A DNA stretch of 61,766 bases from Planctomycetota bacterium. GTDB taxonomy: Bacteria; Planctomycetota; UBA1135; GCA-002686595. The position numbers and the translations under genes were made by a program. The notes under the pieces are model-generated. The model searched no databases. It had not been told where the DNA came from and saw only the letters and a program-made list of their open reading frames with translations. Below, piece after piece: positions 17,291 through 24,718 of the stretch. Where the stretch lies: positions 1 through 61,766 of the forward strand of contig JACRIN010000087.1 in the NCBI GenBank assembly GCA_016220085.1, in the 5' to 3' direction. Each line of letters opens with the position of its first letter. The first letter of the stretch is position 1.

Positions 17291-17995
17291 ATGTCGACGA
17301 TCGCGATGGACATCGAAGTCTCGGGCTTTCCGTGGGAGGAAGTCGACGAGATCACCCGCGGCTACCTGCTCGCCCGTGCGAAGACGCCGCAAGACGTCGA
17401 GGCCGTGCCCGAGCGCACCGCGCTGTTCATGGGCCTCGGCAAGGTGATCGCGATCGGCATGTGGTTGGTCGAAGAGGATCGCGGTTACCTCTTGCTCGAG
17501 GGCAAGGCCGCGCCGAAGCGCGAGTGGGAGAAGGTGCCGAGCTCGCAGATCTTCCGCGGGACCGAAAAGGAGCTCCTCACCGAGTTCTGGAAGGTCGTCG
17601 GCCCCGGCACGAAGCCGCGCGCGCCGCGCATCGTCACGTACAACGGTCGCGGCTACGACGGGCCGGTGTTGATGATCCGCTCGGCGCAGCTCGGTGTGAA
17701 GCCGTCGCAGAACCTGGTGCCGTATCGCTACGACCTCTCGCAGCACTGCGACCTGATGGAGGTGTTCAACTTCCAAGGGACGATGCGCGAGAGCTACTCG
17801 CTCGACTATTGGTGTCGCCGTTTCGATGTCGAGAGCCCGAAGGGTTCGATCGACGGCTCGCAGGTCGGCCGCGCGTACCGCGAGGGCCGGATCGAGGACA
17901 TCGGCGAGTACTGCCTGCGCGACGTGCGCGCGACTGCCGAGCTCTTCAAGAAGCTCGGGCCGACGATCTTGCCGCTGTTCAAGGGCGGCGCGTGA
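17291..17995 (+). CDS. Predicted 3'-5' exonuclease, PolB exonuclease-like (RNase H fold)
   Basis: 234 residues, the usual size of the DNA_pol_B_exo2 family. The DEDD-type acidic residues can be seen: MDIEVSG near the N-terminus (D6, E8), YNGRGYDGPVL in the middle and YCLRDVRATAEL near the end. The family is related to the proofreading domain of family B polymerases and is expected to remove 3' nucleotides from DNA or RNA in the cytoplasm. The ATG at 17291 starts the first catalytic strand directly. The gene appears monocistronic; the toxin-antitoxin pair begins after about 190 bp. Confidence 0.85.
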   Translation: MSTIAMDIEVSGFPWEEVDEITRGYLLARAKTPQDVEAVPERTALFMGLGKVIAIGMWLVEEDRGYLLLEGKAAPKREWEKVPSSQIFRGTEKELLTEFWKVVGPGTKPRAPRIVTYNGRGYDGPVLMIRSAQLGVKPSQNLVPYRYDLSQHCDLMEVFNFQGTMRESYSLDYWCRRFDVESPKGSIDGSQVGRAYREGRIEDIGEYCLRDVRATAELFKKLGPTILPLFKGGA

Positions 17996-18147
17996 GCTGA
18001 GCGAGCTCGCGGACGCGAGCGCGTTGGTTGGCGCCCGCGCGCACGTGCGACTCGATCGTGCTTGGGGCGAGCGGTCCGAGGTCGCGCGGTGCCGAGGGCG
18101 GACGGTTGGTGCCGCCGGATTCATGTGGAGGTCAGCGGACAGAAGGC

Positions 18148-18176
18148 TTGCGGATATGTCTGATGTGACATACAGT
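18148..18176 (+). promoter_or_regulatory. Toxin-antitoxin promoter with inverted-repeat operator
   Basis: TTGCGG (18148-18153) and TACAGT (18171-18176) are separated by 17 bases and can serve as -35 and -10. The spacer contains TATGTC-N6-GACATA (18155-18172), a perfect six-base inverted repeat well placed for an autorepressing HTH antitoxin. Transcription would begin close to the GTG at 18183. It is visibly more AT-rich than its flanks. Confidence 0.55.
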
Positions 18177-18182
18177 TCCACA

Positions 18183-18518
18183 GTGAGCCCGAACGACAAG
18201 CCGCTCGTGTGGCTGCACGGTGAAATCAAGACTCCGCCCATGTCCCGCGAGGCTCGGATCGAAGCGGGCTACCTGCTTCGGCTCTTGCAGCGGGGCCACA
18301 ACCTCGGAATGCCTCACTCACGCCCCATGCCGACCATCGGCAAACACGTCCACGAGCTGCGTGTCCACGACGTCCAAGCGACTTGGCGCATCGTGTATCG
18401 CCCGGACGCCGACGCAGTAGTCATCCTCGAAGTGTTCTCGAAGCAGACCCGAACGACACCGCTCACCGTCATTCGCACCTGCCAACGCAGGCTCGCGGCC
18501 TACGATGTGCTCTCCTAG
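18183..18518 (+). CDS. RelE/ParE-superfamily toxin (HigB/Gp49-like)
   Basis: 111 residues from the GTG at 18183. The sequence PLVWLHGEIKTPPMSREARIEAG is characteristic of the phage-Gp49/HigB-like subgroup of the RelE fold; HSRPMPTIGKHVHELRV and TWRIVYRPDADAVVILEVF form the central sheet with its basic residues. Such toxins cleave mRNA, often at the ribosome. An in-frame ATG at 18156 with AGAAGG nine bases upstream would add nine residues, but these lie inside the operator and promoter, and family members usually start near the DKPLVW segment, so I prefer the GTG, perhaps on a leaderless transcript. The antitoxin gene follows nine bases after the stop; toxin-first order is normal for this type. 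Confidence 0.88.
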   Translation: MSPNDKPLVWLHGEIKTPPMSREARIEAGYLLRLLQRGHNLGMPHSRPMPTIGKHVHELRVHDVQATWRIVYRPDADAVVILEVFSKQTRTTPLTVIRTCQRRLAAYDVLS

Positions 18519-18527
18519 GAACCCGCC

Positions 18528-18875
18528 ATGAAGCAATCCAAAGCAGCTCGCCTGCGCGCCGCAGGCTGGAAGGTCGGCAGCCCGAGAGAGTTGCTCGGGC
18601 TCGCGCCCGAGGAAAGCGAGATGATGGAGCTGAAGTTCGCCGTCGCCGAGTTCCTCCTCGGGCGACGGCGCAAGCGTGAACTGACCCAAACGGCACTCGC
18701 GAAGCGGATTGGGTCCAGCCAGTCGCGGGTCGCGAAGCTGGAGGCCGGCGACTCGTCGGTTTCGCTGGACTTGATGTTCCGTGCGGCGTTCAGCCTCGGC
18801 GTGTCTCCGGCCGAGCTCGGCAAGGCGATCTCGAAGGCGGGTCGATCGCGCGCCACGGCTCGCCGAGCGGGCTGA
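18528..18875 (+). CDS. HTH XRE-family antitoxin
   Basis: 115 residues. A helix-turn-helix of the lambda-repressor type spans about residues 52-74 (LTQTALAKRIGSSQSRVAKLEAG), preceded by a helical N-terminal part (KAARLRAAGWKVGSPRELLGL) and followed by a basic tail. It should neutralise the toxin encoded immediately upstream and repress the shared promoter, where an inverted repeat is visible at 18155-18172. The ATG at 18528 is preceded by AGGAAC. Pair order, spacing and family match type II HigBA-like modules. Codon use is slightly less GC-rich than in neighbours, consistent with acquisition by transfer. Confidence 0.9.
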   Translation: MKQSKAARLRAAGWKVGSPRELLGLAPEESEMMELKFAVAEFLLGRRRKRELTQTALAKRIGSSQSRVAKLEAGDSSVSLDLMFRAAFSLGVSPAELGKAISKAGRSRATARRAG

Positions 18876-18933
18876 AGTCGAACGCGACCTTGCGCGCTTG
18901 CGTGTCGGGCTCGCGCGCGGAGAATCCTGTCGC

Positions 18934-20577
18934 ATGCGCTCTCTGCGACGTCGAGGCTCGATCGCGGGCGTGCTGCTCGGGCTCGTCGCCGTTGCAGCCG
19001 CGTTCGCCGCCTGCGGACGCGAGGATTCGTCCGGCCGGCGCAACGTCGTCCTGATCAGCATCGATTCGCTGCGTCGCGACCGTCTCGGCTGCTACGGACA
19101 TCACCCCGAGTTCGCGCCCGACCAAGCGGTCAGTCCCCACATCGACGAGCTCGCCTCGCGCGGCGTGACCTTCGACTCGGCGTGGACTTCGAGCTCGTGG
19201 ACGCTACCCGCGCACATGTCGCTGCTGACCGGGCTGAGCGCCGCAGGCCACGGTGTCGAGAGCGACGACGTGCGACTCGATCCGCTGCGCGAGACGCTCG
19301 CGGAACGCTTCCGGGCCGCGGGCTGGGCAACCGCCGGCGAGTTCAGCGGCCCGTACTTGCACCCGCGCTACGGCTTCGACCGCGGTTTCGAGCGCTACGA
19401 GTCCGCGATGCTCTCCGAGGCGCAGATCGACGAGCTCGTCGCTCGTGAACGAGCGCGTCGGGTCACGACCGGCGAACCGGGCGTGACCGACGCGGAAGAG
19501 CGCGCGTTCCGCGCGCGCGTCTCGAACTGGGACGTCACGTCGTCGCGCGTCACCGCGCAGGCAGAGCGCTTCCTCGCCGATCACGACGATCGTCCGTTCT
19601 TCCTCTTCCTGCACTACTTCGACGTTCACTACGACCATCTGCCGGACGCGGCCGTGCCCGGGCTCGCGCATGCGTTCGACGCCGACTACAAAGGCGCGTT
19701 CGACGGCCGCAACTGGTACTTCGATCCGCGCGTGCGCGAGCTCGAGCCGCCGTTCACGCGTCGGATCGGTGAGCGCGACCTGCGTCACGTGATGGCGCTC
19801 TACGACGCCGAGGTCCAATGGGTCGACCACCACGTCGGGCGAGTGCTCGCGGCGCTCGAGCAGCTCGGCCTCGCGGACGACACGATCGTCGCGGTCGTCT
19901 CCGACCACGGCGACGAGTTCTTCGAGCACGACGGCATCGGCCACCGCAACACGCTCTTCGCCGAAGTCGAGCGCATCCCGCTGGTGCTCGCGCTTCCGGA
20001 CGGCGAACACGCCGGCCGCCGCGTGCTCGCGCCGGTGCGCATCCACGACCTCGCGCCGACGCTGCTCGACTACGCCGGTGCGCCGCCGCTGCGTGCGTGC
20101 GACAGCGCGAGCTTTCGTCCCTTGCTTGCCGGCACCGAGTACGTGCCTCGTGACGCACCGAGCCGCCTCTACGACCCCGCGCCCTGGTTCGTCAACGTGC
20201 GCGAAGCGTGGCGCGACGCGCGGTTCACCGTGATCCGCCACTTCGAGGTCGCGGGCGAGCACGCGGAGCAGGTCCGCGATGCCGCGAGCGGCGAGCCGAT
20301 CTTCCACGTCTTCGATCGCGACTCCGATCCTGACGAGCGGGCCGCGCTGCGCCCGAGCGATCCGCGCTATCGAGACGCGGTCGAGCGCTACCGCCGCGCC
20401 TGGCGCGCCGAGCAGGCGTTCCTCGACACGCAACCCAGATCGCCGATCGACGCGTTGCGTGTAGTCGAGGAAGACCCGCACCAGCGCGCGCAGCTCGAAG
20501 CGCTCGGGTACGCCGCCGGACGCGCCGACGGCGCGTCGGCGCGCGGTCGGTTGGTGCTCCCGCCGCCGGGCGAGTAG
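18934..20577 (+). CDS. Sulfatase/alkaline-phosphatase superfamily lipoprotein
   Basis: 547 residues with a lipoprotein signal (lipobox AFAAC near residue 28). Metal ligands of the superfamily are visible: DSLRRDR early, and SDHGDEFFEHDG in the middle. The nucleophile position, normally C/S-x-P-x-R in formylglycine sulfatases, reads SSWTLPAH, with Thr in the nucleophile slot and no following Arg. The protein is therefore more likely a phosphodiesterase/phosphotransferase-type or atypical hydrolase than a classical sulfatase. LFLHYFDVHYDHLP and HRNTLFAEVERIPLVL are further family segments. The ATG at 18934 gives the lipoprotein signal. A convergent GT39-like gene begins 28 bases after the stop. 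Confidence 0.85.
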   Translation: MRSLRRRGSIAGVLLGLVAVAAAFAACGREDSSGRRNVVLISIDSLRRDRLGCYGHHPEFAPDQAVSPHIDELASRGVTFDSAWTSSSWTLPAHMSLLTGLSAAGHGVESDDVRLDPLRETLAERFRAAGWATAGEFSGPYLHPRYGFDRGFERYESAMLSEAQIDELVARERARRVTTGEPGVTDAEERAFRARVSNWDVTSSRVTAQAERFLADHDDRPFFLFLHYFDVHYDHLPDAAVPGLAHAFDADYKGAFDGRNWYFDPRVRELEPPFTRRIGERDLRHVMALYDAEVQWVDHHVGRVLAALEQLGLADDTIVAVVSDHGDEFFEHDGIGHRNTLFAEVERIPLVLALPDGEHAGRRVLAPVRIHDLAPTLLDYAGAPPLRACDSASFRPLLAGTEYVPRDAPSRLYDPAPWFVNVREAWRDARFTVIRHFEVAGEHAEQVRDAASGEPIFHVFDRDSDPDERAALRPSDPRYRDAVERYRRAWRAEQAFLDTQPRSPIDALRVVEEDPHQRAQLEALGYAAGRADGASARGRLVLPPPGE

Positions 20578-20605
20578 CGAGTGCGATCGAGCGGCGCCGC
20601 GCGGC

Positions 20606-22213
20606 TCAGTCGAGCGGCCACGCCGTGAAGTTCGCACTCTCGCGCACCGGCTCGCCCGTGCAGTAGCGCGCTCGCAACGCTTCGACCGACTCGCGCGCGC
20701 TCGCGGGGACGCTCTTCGGCAACACGAGCAGCATCGAGCCGTTCGGCAGGAATCGCTTCGCGACCGCGAACGGCAGGGTGTCGTCCGGCGAGCGGATCGG
20801 CCACAGCGTGCGCCACGCGTAGTAGTACGCCGCGTAGTTGAGACCCAGCGCCTCGGGGAAGACGACGAACGAGCCCGCGGGCGTCAGCGAACGCAACTCG
20901 AAGCCGAGCTTGTCCATCGGCGGCAGCTCAGGCGCGGCGACGCCGGCTCGCGACGGCGCGTTCTCCTGCGCGCGGAAGCGATAGCGGAAGTCGTCGGTGC
21001 GCTGCAACGCGAGCACGACGACCGTCGCGGTCGCGACCGACGCGACGATCGCTCCGACGCTGCCTTTGACCCACAGGCTGATCGGCTTGGCGAGCGCGCG
21101 GCCGGCGAGCACCGCGATCGCGGGCGCGACGAGCATCAGGAACGTGTGCTGCGCGTCGAGCGTGTGGCGATAGAACGCGAACAGGTACGTCGCGCCGCCG
21201 CATAGCCACAGGACTCCGATCGGCGTGTCGCGCCGTTCGCGATTGCGTCGCGTCTCGAACGCGGCGAGCACCAGCCCGACAGCCGCGAGTCCGAGCGCGA
21301 GCGGCGAGCACCAGGCCCACAGCCGCTCGACCTGCAGCGCGAGCCACTCGGTCGGCGGGTGCGCCCCGGAGAACAGCGGCTCGAGCAACGCCTGCGCGCG
21401 GTCGTCGAGGCCCGCGGGCTCCCGTCCGATCGCGGCGAGCGCGCTCCTCGCGAGCGCCGTGTGCAGCACCAGCGGCACCAGCGTCGCCGCAGCGCACAAC
21501 GCGCCGAGCCTCGCCCCGTTCGCGAGCCCCACGCGTCTCCACGCGTGCACGGCGAGCGGCGGCACGAAGAACAGCGGCGCCCAGGTCACCACGCCGCCGA
21601 GCGCGAAGAAGACCAGCAACGCGACGAGGTCCGGCGTCTTGCCCCAGCGCACCAGGCGCGCATACGAGCCGTACGCGAGCGCGAGCGCGAGCAGCGCCGG
21701 CGTTTCGTAGTTCGCGAGCGGCGCGTAGATCGTCAGCACCGGCAACGCGGCGGCGACCAAGAGCCCGAGCAGAGCGCTCACGCCGTCGCTCGCTTCGCGC
21801 AGCATCCACCAGAACGCGAGCAGGAAGAAGAAGTGGAGCACGAGGAACGGCACGCGCACCGCCCACTCGGCGCCGCGGGTGCCGTAGCGCTCGTTCCAAT
21901 CGAGCGGCCCGAGCACGCGCAGGCCGGCCAACGTGAACAGCGGCACGGTCGGCGGGTGGTTTTCGTACGTGTACCAGGTGTCCGGCCGCGTCTCGTCGAG
22001 ATCGATGTTGAGCACCGGATACCCGCCGAACGCGCCGACGCCGAGGCGGTCGTAGTTGATCGCCGCGATCGTGAAGAACGCGCCTTGCGCGCCTTCGAAC
22101 TCGCGGTCGAACGGCGCGTCGAGGTCGCGCACGCGCGGGAGGAACGCGGCGGCGATCAGGACGATCACGGCGACGAACTCGAGGCACCCGACCGGCCGTC
22201 GCTCGGTTTGCAT
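20606..22213 (-). CDS. GT39-like multi-pass membrane glycosyltransferase
   Basis: 535 residues with about ten hydrophobic segments, starting near residue 10 (CLEFVAVIVLIAAAFLP). The first luminal loop, RVRDLDAPFDREFEGAQGAF, has the Asp/Glu-rich pattern in which GT-C family enzymes (ArnT, PMT, dolichyl-phosphate-mannose transferases) place their catalytic acid. A soluble C-terminal part (about residues 405-535) lies probably in the periplasm. The enzyme would transfer a sugar from a polyprenyl-phosphate donor to lipid or protein. Donor and acceptor cannot be set. It is convergent with one sulfatase-like gene and follows another on the same strand after 39 bp. Confidence 0.8.
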   Translation of the reverse strand: MQTERRPVGCLEFVAVIVLIAAAFLPRVRDLDAPFDREFEGAQGAFFTIAAINYDRLGVGAFGGYPVLNIDLDETRPDTWYTYENHPPTVPLFTLAGLRVLGPLDWNERYGTRGAEWAVRVPFLVLHFFFLLAFWWMLREASDGVSALLGLLVAAALPVLTIYAPLANYETPALLALALAYGSYARLVRWGKTPDLVALLVFFALGGVVTWAPLFFVPPLAVHAWRRVGLANGARLGALCAAATLVPLVLHTALARSALAAIGREPAGLDDRAQALLEPLFSGAHPPTEWLALQVERLWAWCSPLALGLAAVGLVLAAFETRRNRERRDTPIGVLWLCGGATYLFAFYRHTLDAQHTFLMLVAPAIAVLAGRALAKPISLWVKGSVGAIVASVATATVVVLALQRTDDFRYRFRAQENAPSRAGVAAPELPPMDKLGFELRSLTPAGSFVVFPEALGLNYAAYYYAWRTLWPIRSPDDTLPFAVAKRFLPNGSMLLVLPKSVPASARESVEALRARYCTGEPVRESANFTAWPLD

Positions 22214-22252
22214 CGGCGCAGCAGAACGGCGCCGCGCGCCGGTGTCAAACGC

Positions 22253-24718
22253 TCATTCGCCCGCGTAGCCGAGCTCGCGTAGCCGCCGCTCTTCTTCCGG
22301 CGTTCGCGTGCCGCGTTCGCCGCGTCGATCGAGCGCGGTCTTGCGCCACGTCTCGAGCGCTTCGCGCCAACGCGTCGCACGTGCGGGGTCGGCCGCGGCG
22401 CGGTCGTCGAGCAGCGCGGGGTCGGTGCGGTGCTCGTAGAGCTCGAGCTCGTCCTTGGCGCGCTTCCGAGCTCCGTCCCACGGCGCGAAATCGGTCAACG
22501 TCACGATCACGTGGTGCTCGGCGTCGCGCGCGCCGAGCTGGACGCGGTCGGAGTGCTCGAAGAAGAGCGTCCGCTCGCGGCCGGTCTTCGCGAGCTCGAC
22601 GAGGTCGGTGCCGCGCAGCACGCCGTCGGTCGCCGCGCCGCCGAGCGCGAGCAGCGTCGGCGCGAGGTCGAGCCCGCTCGCGGCGGCGGCGACGCGCGCA
22701 GGCGCGACGCCGGGCACGTGCAGCAAGAGCGGCACCTCCATCACCTCGCCGTAGAGCCCGACGTGGTCGTACCAGTGCTCGTGCTCGCCGAGCGACTCGC
22801 CGTGGTCCGCGGTCAACGCGAGCACCGTGTGCTCCGCCAGCCCGAGCCGCGCGACCTCCGCCATCAGGTTCTCGATCAACGCGTCCTGATACGCGACGGC
22901 GGCTTGGTAGAGGAACTCCGCGTACGCCTTGTTGTCGACGCCGTGGAGGAACTCGTCGGCTTCCGTGTAGTGGTTCGGCGCCATCGTCGCGGGCTCGACG
23001 TCCTTCGGCGGCGGCGTCACGCTCCAACGCTTGCAGTACTCGTCGAGGAAGTTCTGCGGCGGACCGTAGGGCGTGTGCGCGTCGAAGAGGTGCACCCACA
23101 GGAAGAACGGGCGATCGCCCAGCGTCTCCCACGTCGCGAGCCAGTCCTTGACCGCGCGGATCGTGATCGAACCGTCGCGCGAGGCGTCGCTGGCGGTCAG
23201 CAAGAACTGGTCGAAGCCCTGGCCGAGGCCGGACTTGCCGGCTTGGAGGTGCTCGACGCTGACCGCCGCGCCGGTGGTGTAACCGGCGGCGCGCAAACGC
23301 TCGGCGAGCGTCACGTTCTGCGCGCCGAGCAGCGAACGGTTGTCGGTGACCCCGTGGTCCTGCACCGCGAGCCCGGTCAGGATCGACGCGTGCGACGGCG
23401 AGGTCGCGTTGCACGTGCACCACGCGTTGGTGAAGTCGAGCGACTGCGCAGCGAGTGCGTCGAAGTACGGCGTGCGGCCCTCGCCGAGCGCGTCGGCGCG
23501 TGTCGTATCGAGCGTGACCAGGATCAGGTTCGGCCGGCGTCGTGCTTCGAGCTCGCCGACGATCGCGGGCGCGCCCCAGTGGACGAGCGCGCGATCGAGC
23601 GGCGCGTCCGCGATCGTCGACGACGCGCTCTCGTTCCATGCGCCGTGGAAGGCGCGCAGCCGCAGCTCGACTTCCTCGCCCGCCCGATCCGCGAGGTCGA
23701 CGGAGAAGGGCTGCCAGCGTTCCTCCGGCGCGTCGGTCGGCGGGAGCACGAGCTTTCCTGCCTCGTGCCACGCGGGTTCGTCGAGCGACCGCACGTCGAC
23801 CGCGAACGTCGTCTCCTCGCCGCACGCGCGCGCGCCGTTCGCGAGCGCGACCTCGGCGACGAAACGGCCACCGCGGGGGATGCGCGCTGTCGAGAAGAGG
23901 CTCCGCCCGAGATCGCTCGGGAACGAGCGCCGCGTCTCGCGCATTCGCGCCACCAGGCCGGCGTCGGAGCCGTCGTCCGAGCGATCGGGCCCCGGCGTGA
24001 AGCCTCCGCGGACCAGCGCGAGCCGCACGAGCTCGAACCGTTGCCACCCGTCCTGCTTCGGCACCAACGAGAGCTCGACGATCCGCCCGCGCCACTCGGG
24101 ATGGTCGGCGAGCGCGAGCACGATCGTCTGCTCGCCATCGGAATCCTCGACGTGCGCGTCGACGTGGCGCGTCCACGTGTCGACGTCCGGGCCCTCGTCG
24201 TCGCGCCGCCAGGTCAGGCGCGCGAGACCGCGCTGCGTTTTCCGGACGACGAGCTCGACCGCGTCGACGTCGCGCGCGTCGATCGAAACGTCGGGCGAAG
24301 CGCCGAGCACGAGCTCGACGCGCTTGAACCCGCCCGCTTCCTTGACGTTGCCGAACACGCCGAAGCCCTTGCCCTCGGCGTCGGAGTGCAGTTCCGCGAA
24401 CCGGAGCTTCCACGGCGCGATCGAATCGCCCTGCGTCGTCGGCGCGACCTCGAAGGTCCGTCGGCGTTCGGCGGTGGCGAGCACCTCGGCGCTCGAACGG
24501 CCGTCGGCGAGCTTGGGCGTGAGGTGGAGGACGCCGGTCGCGGGCTCGCCGCTGCCGCAAGCCGCCGCGCACGCGAGGAGCAGCGTCGCGACGCCAGTGT
24601 GCCACGCGCCGCCCGAGGCTCCGCGCGACGTGTCGCTCGAGGCGCCACGCGACGTATCGCGCGACGTGTCACGCGAGGCGCCTCGCGACATGCCGCGCGT
24701 GGCACGGCGCGTGCTCAT
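22253..24718 (-). CDS. Sulfatase-superfamily lipoprotein with a beta-rich N-terminal domain
   Basis: 821 residues. The N-terminus carries a 24-residue run of S-R-(G/D)-(A/T) repeats before the hydrophobic signal and lipobox (LLLACAAAC, about residue 51). About 370 residues of beta-rich, carbohydrate-binding-like sequence follow, then the sulfatase-fold domain: LVTLDTTRADAL (metal ligand), NATSPSHASILTG (nucleophile slot occupied by Thr or Ser, not Cys), LWVHLFDAHTPYGPP and TADHGESLGEHEHWYDH. The formylglycine consensus is absent. The start ATG overlaps the stop of the upstream DUF255 gene (ATGA), so translation is probably coupled. It is expected on the outer or inner membrane facing the periplasm. 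Confidence 0.85.
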   Translation of the reverse strand: MSTRRATRGMSRGASRDTSRDTSRGASSDTSRGASGGAWHTGVATLLLACAAACGSGEPATGVLHLTPKLADGRSSAEVLATAERRRTFEVAPTTQGDSIAPWKLRFAELHSDAEGKGFGVFGNVKEAGGFKRVELVLGASPDVSIDARDVDAVELVVRKTQRGLARLTWRRDDEGPDVDTWTRHVDAHVEDSDGEQTIVLALADHPEWRGRIVELSLVPKQDGWQRFELVRLALVRGGFTPGPDRSDDGSDAGLVARMRETRRSFPSDLGRSLFSTARIPRGGRFVAEVALANGARACGEETTFAVDVRSLDEPAWHEAGKLVLPPTDAPEERWQPFSVDLADRAGEEVELRLRAFHGAWNESASSTIADAPLDRALVHWGAPAIVGELEARRRPNLILVTLDTTRADALGEGRTPYFDALAAQSLDFTNAWCTCNATSPSHASILTGLAVQDHGVTDNRSLLGAQNVTLAERLRAAGYTTGAAVSVEHLQAGKSGLGQGFDQFLLTASDASRDGSITIRAVKDWLATWETLGDRPFFLWVHLFDAHTPYGPPQNFLDEYCKRWSVTPPPKDVEPATMAPNHYTEADEFLHGVDNKAYAEFLYQAAVAYQDALIENLMAEVARLGLAEHTVLALTADHGESLGEHEHWYDHVGLYGEVMEVPLLLHVPGVAPARVAAAASGLDLAPTLLALGGAATDGVLRGTDLVELAKTGRERTLFFEHSDRVQLGARDAEHHVIVTLTDFAPWDGARKRAKDELELYEHRTDPALLDDRAAADPARATRWREALETWRKTALDRRGERGTRTPEEERRLRELGYAGE
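24617..24688 (-). repeat. In-frame 12-bp repeats in the sulfatase leader
   Basis: Six 12-bp units of the form TCGCG(A/T/C)GGCGCC or TCGCG(T/C)GA(C/T)ACG code for residues 11-34 of the lipoprotein precursor, ahead of the hydrophobic signal core. They lengthen the positively charged n-region far beyond the usual size. Confidence 0.8.
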
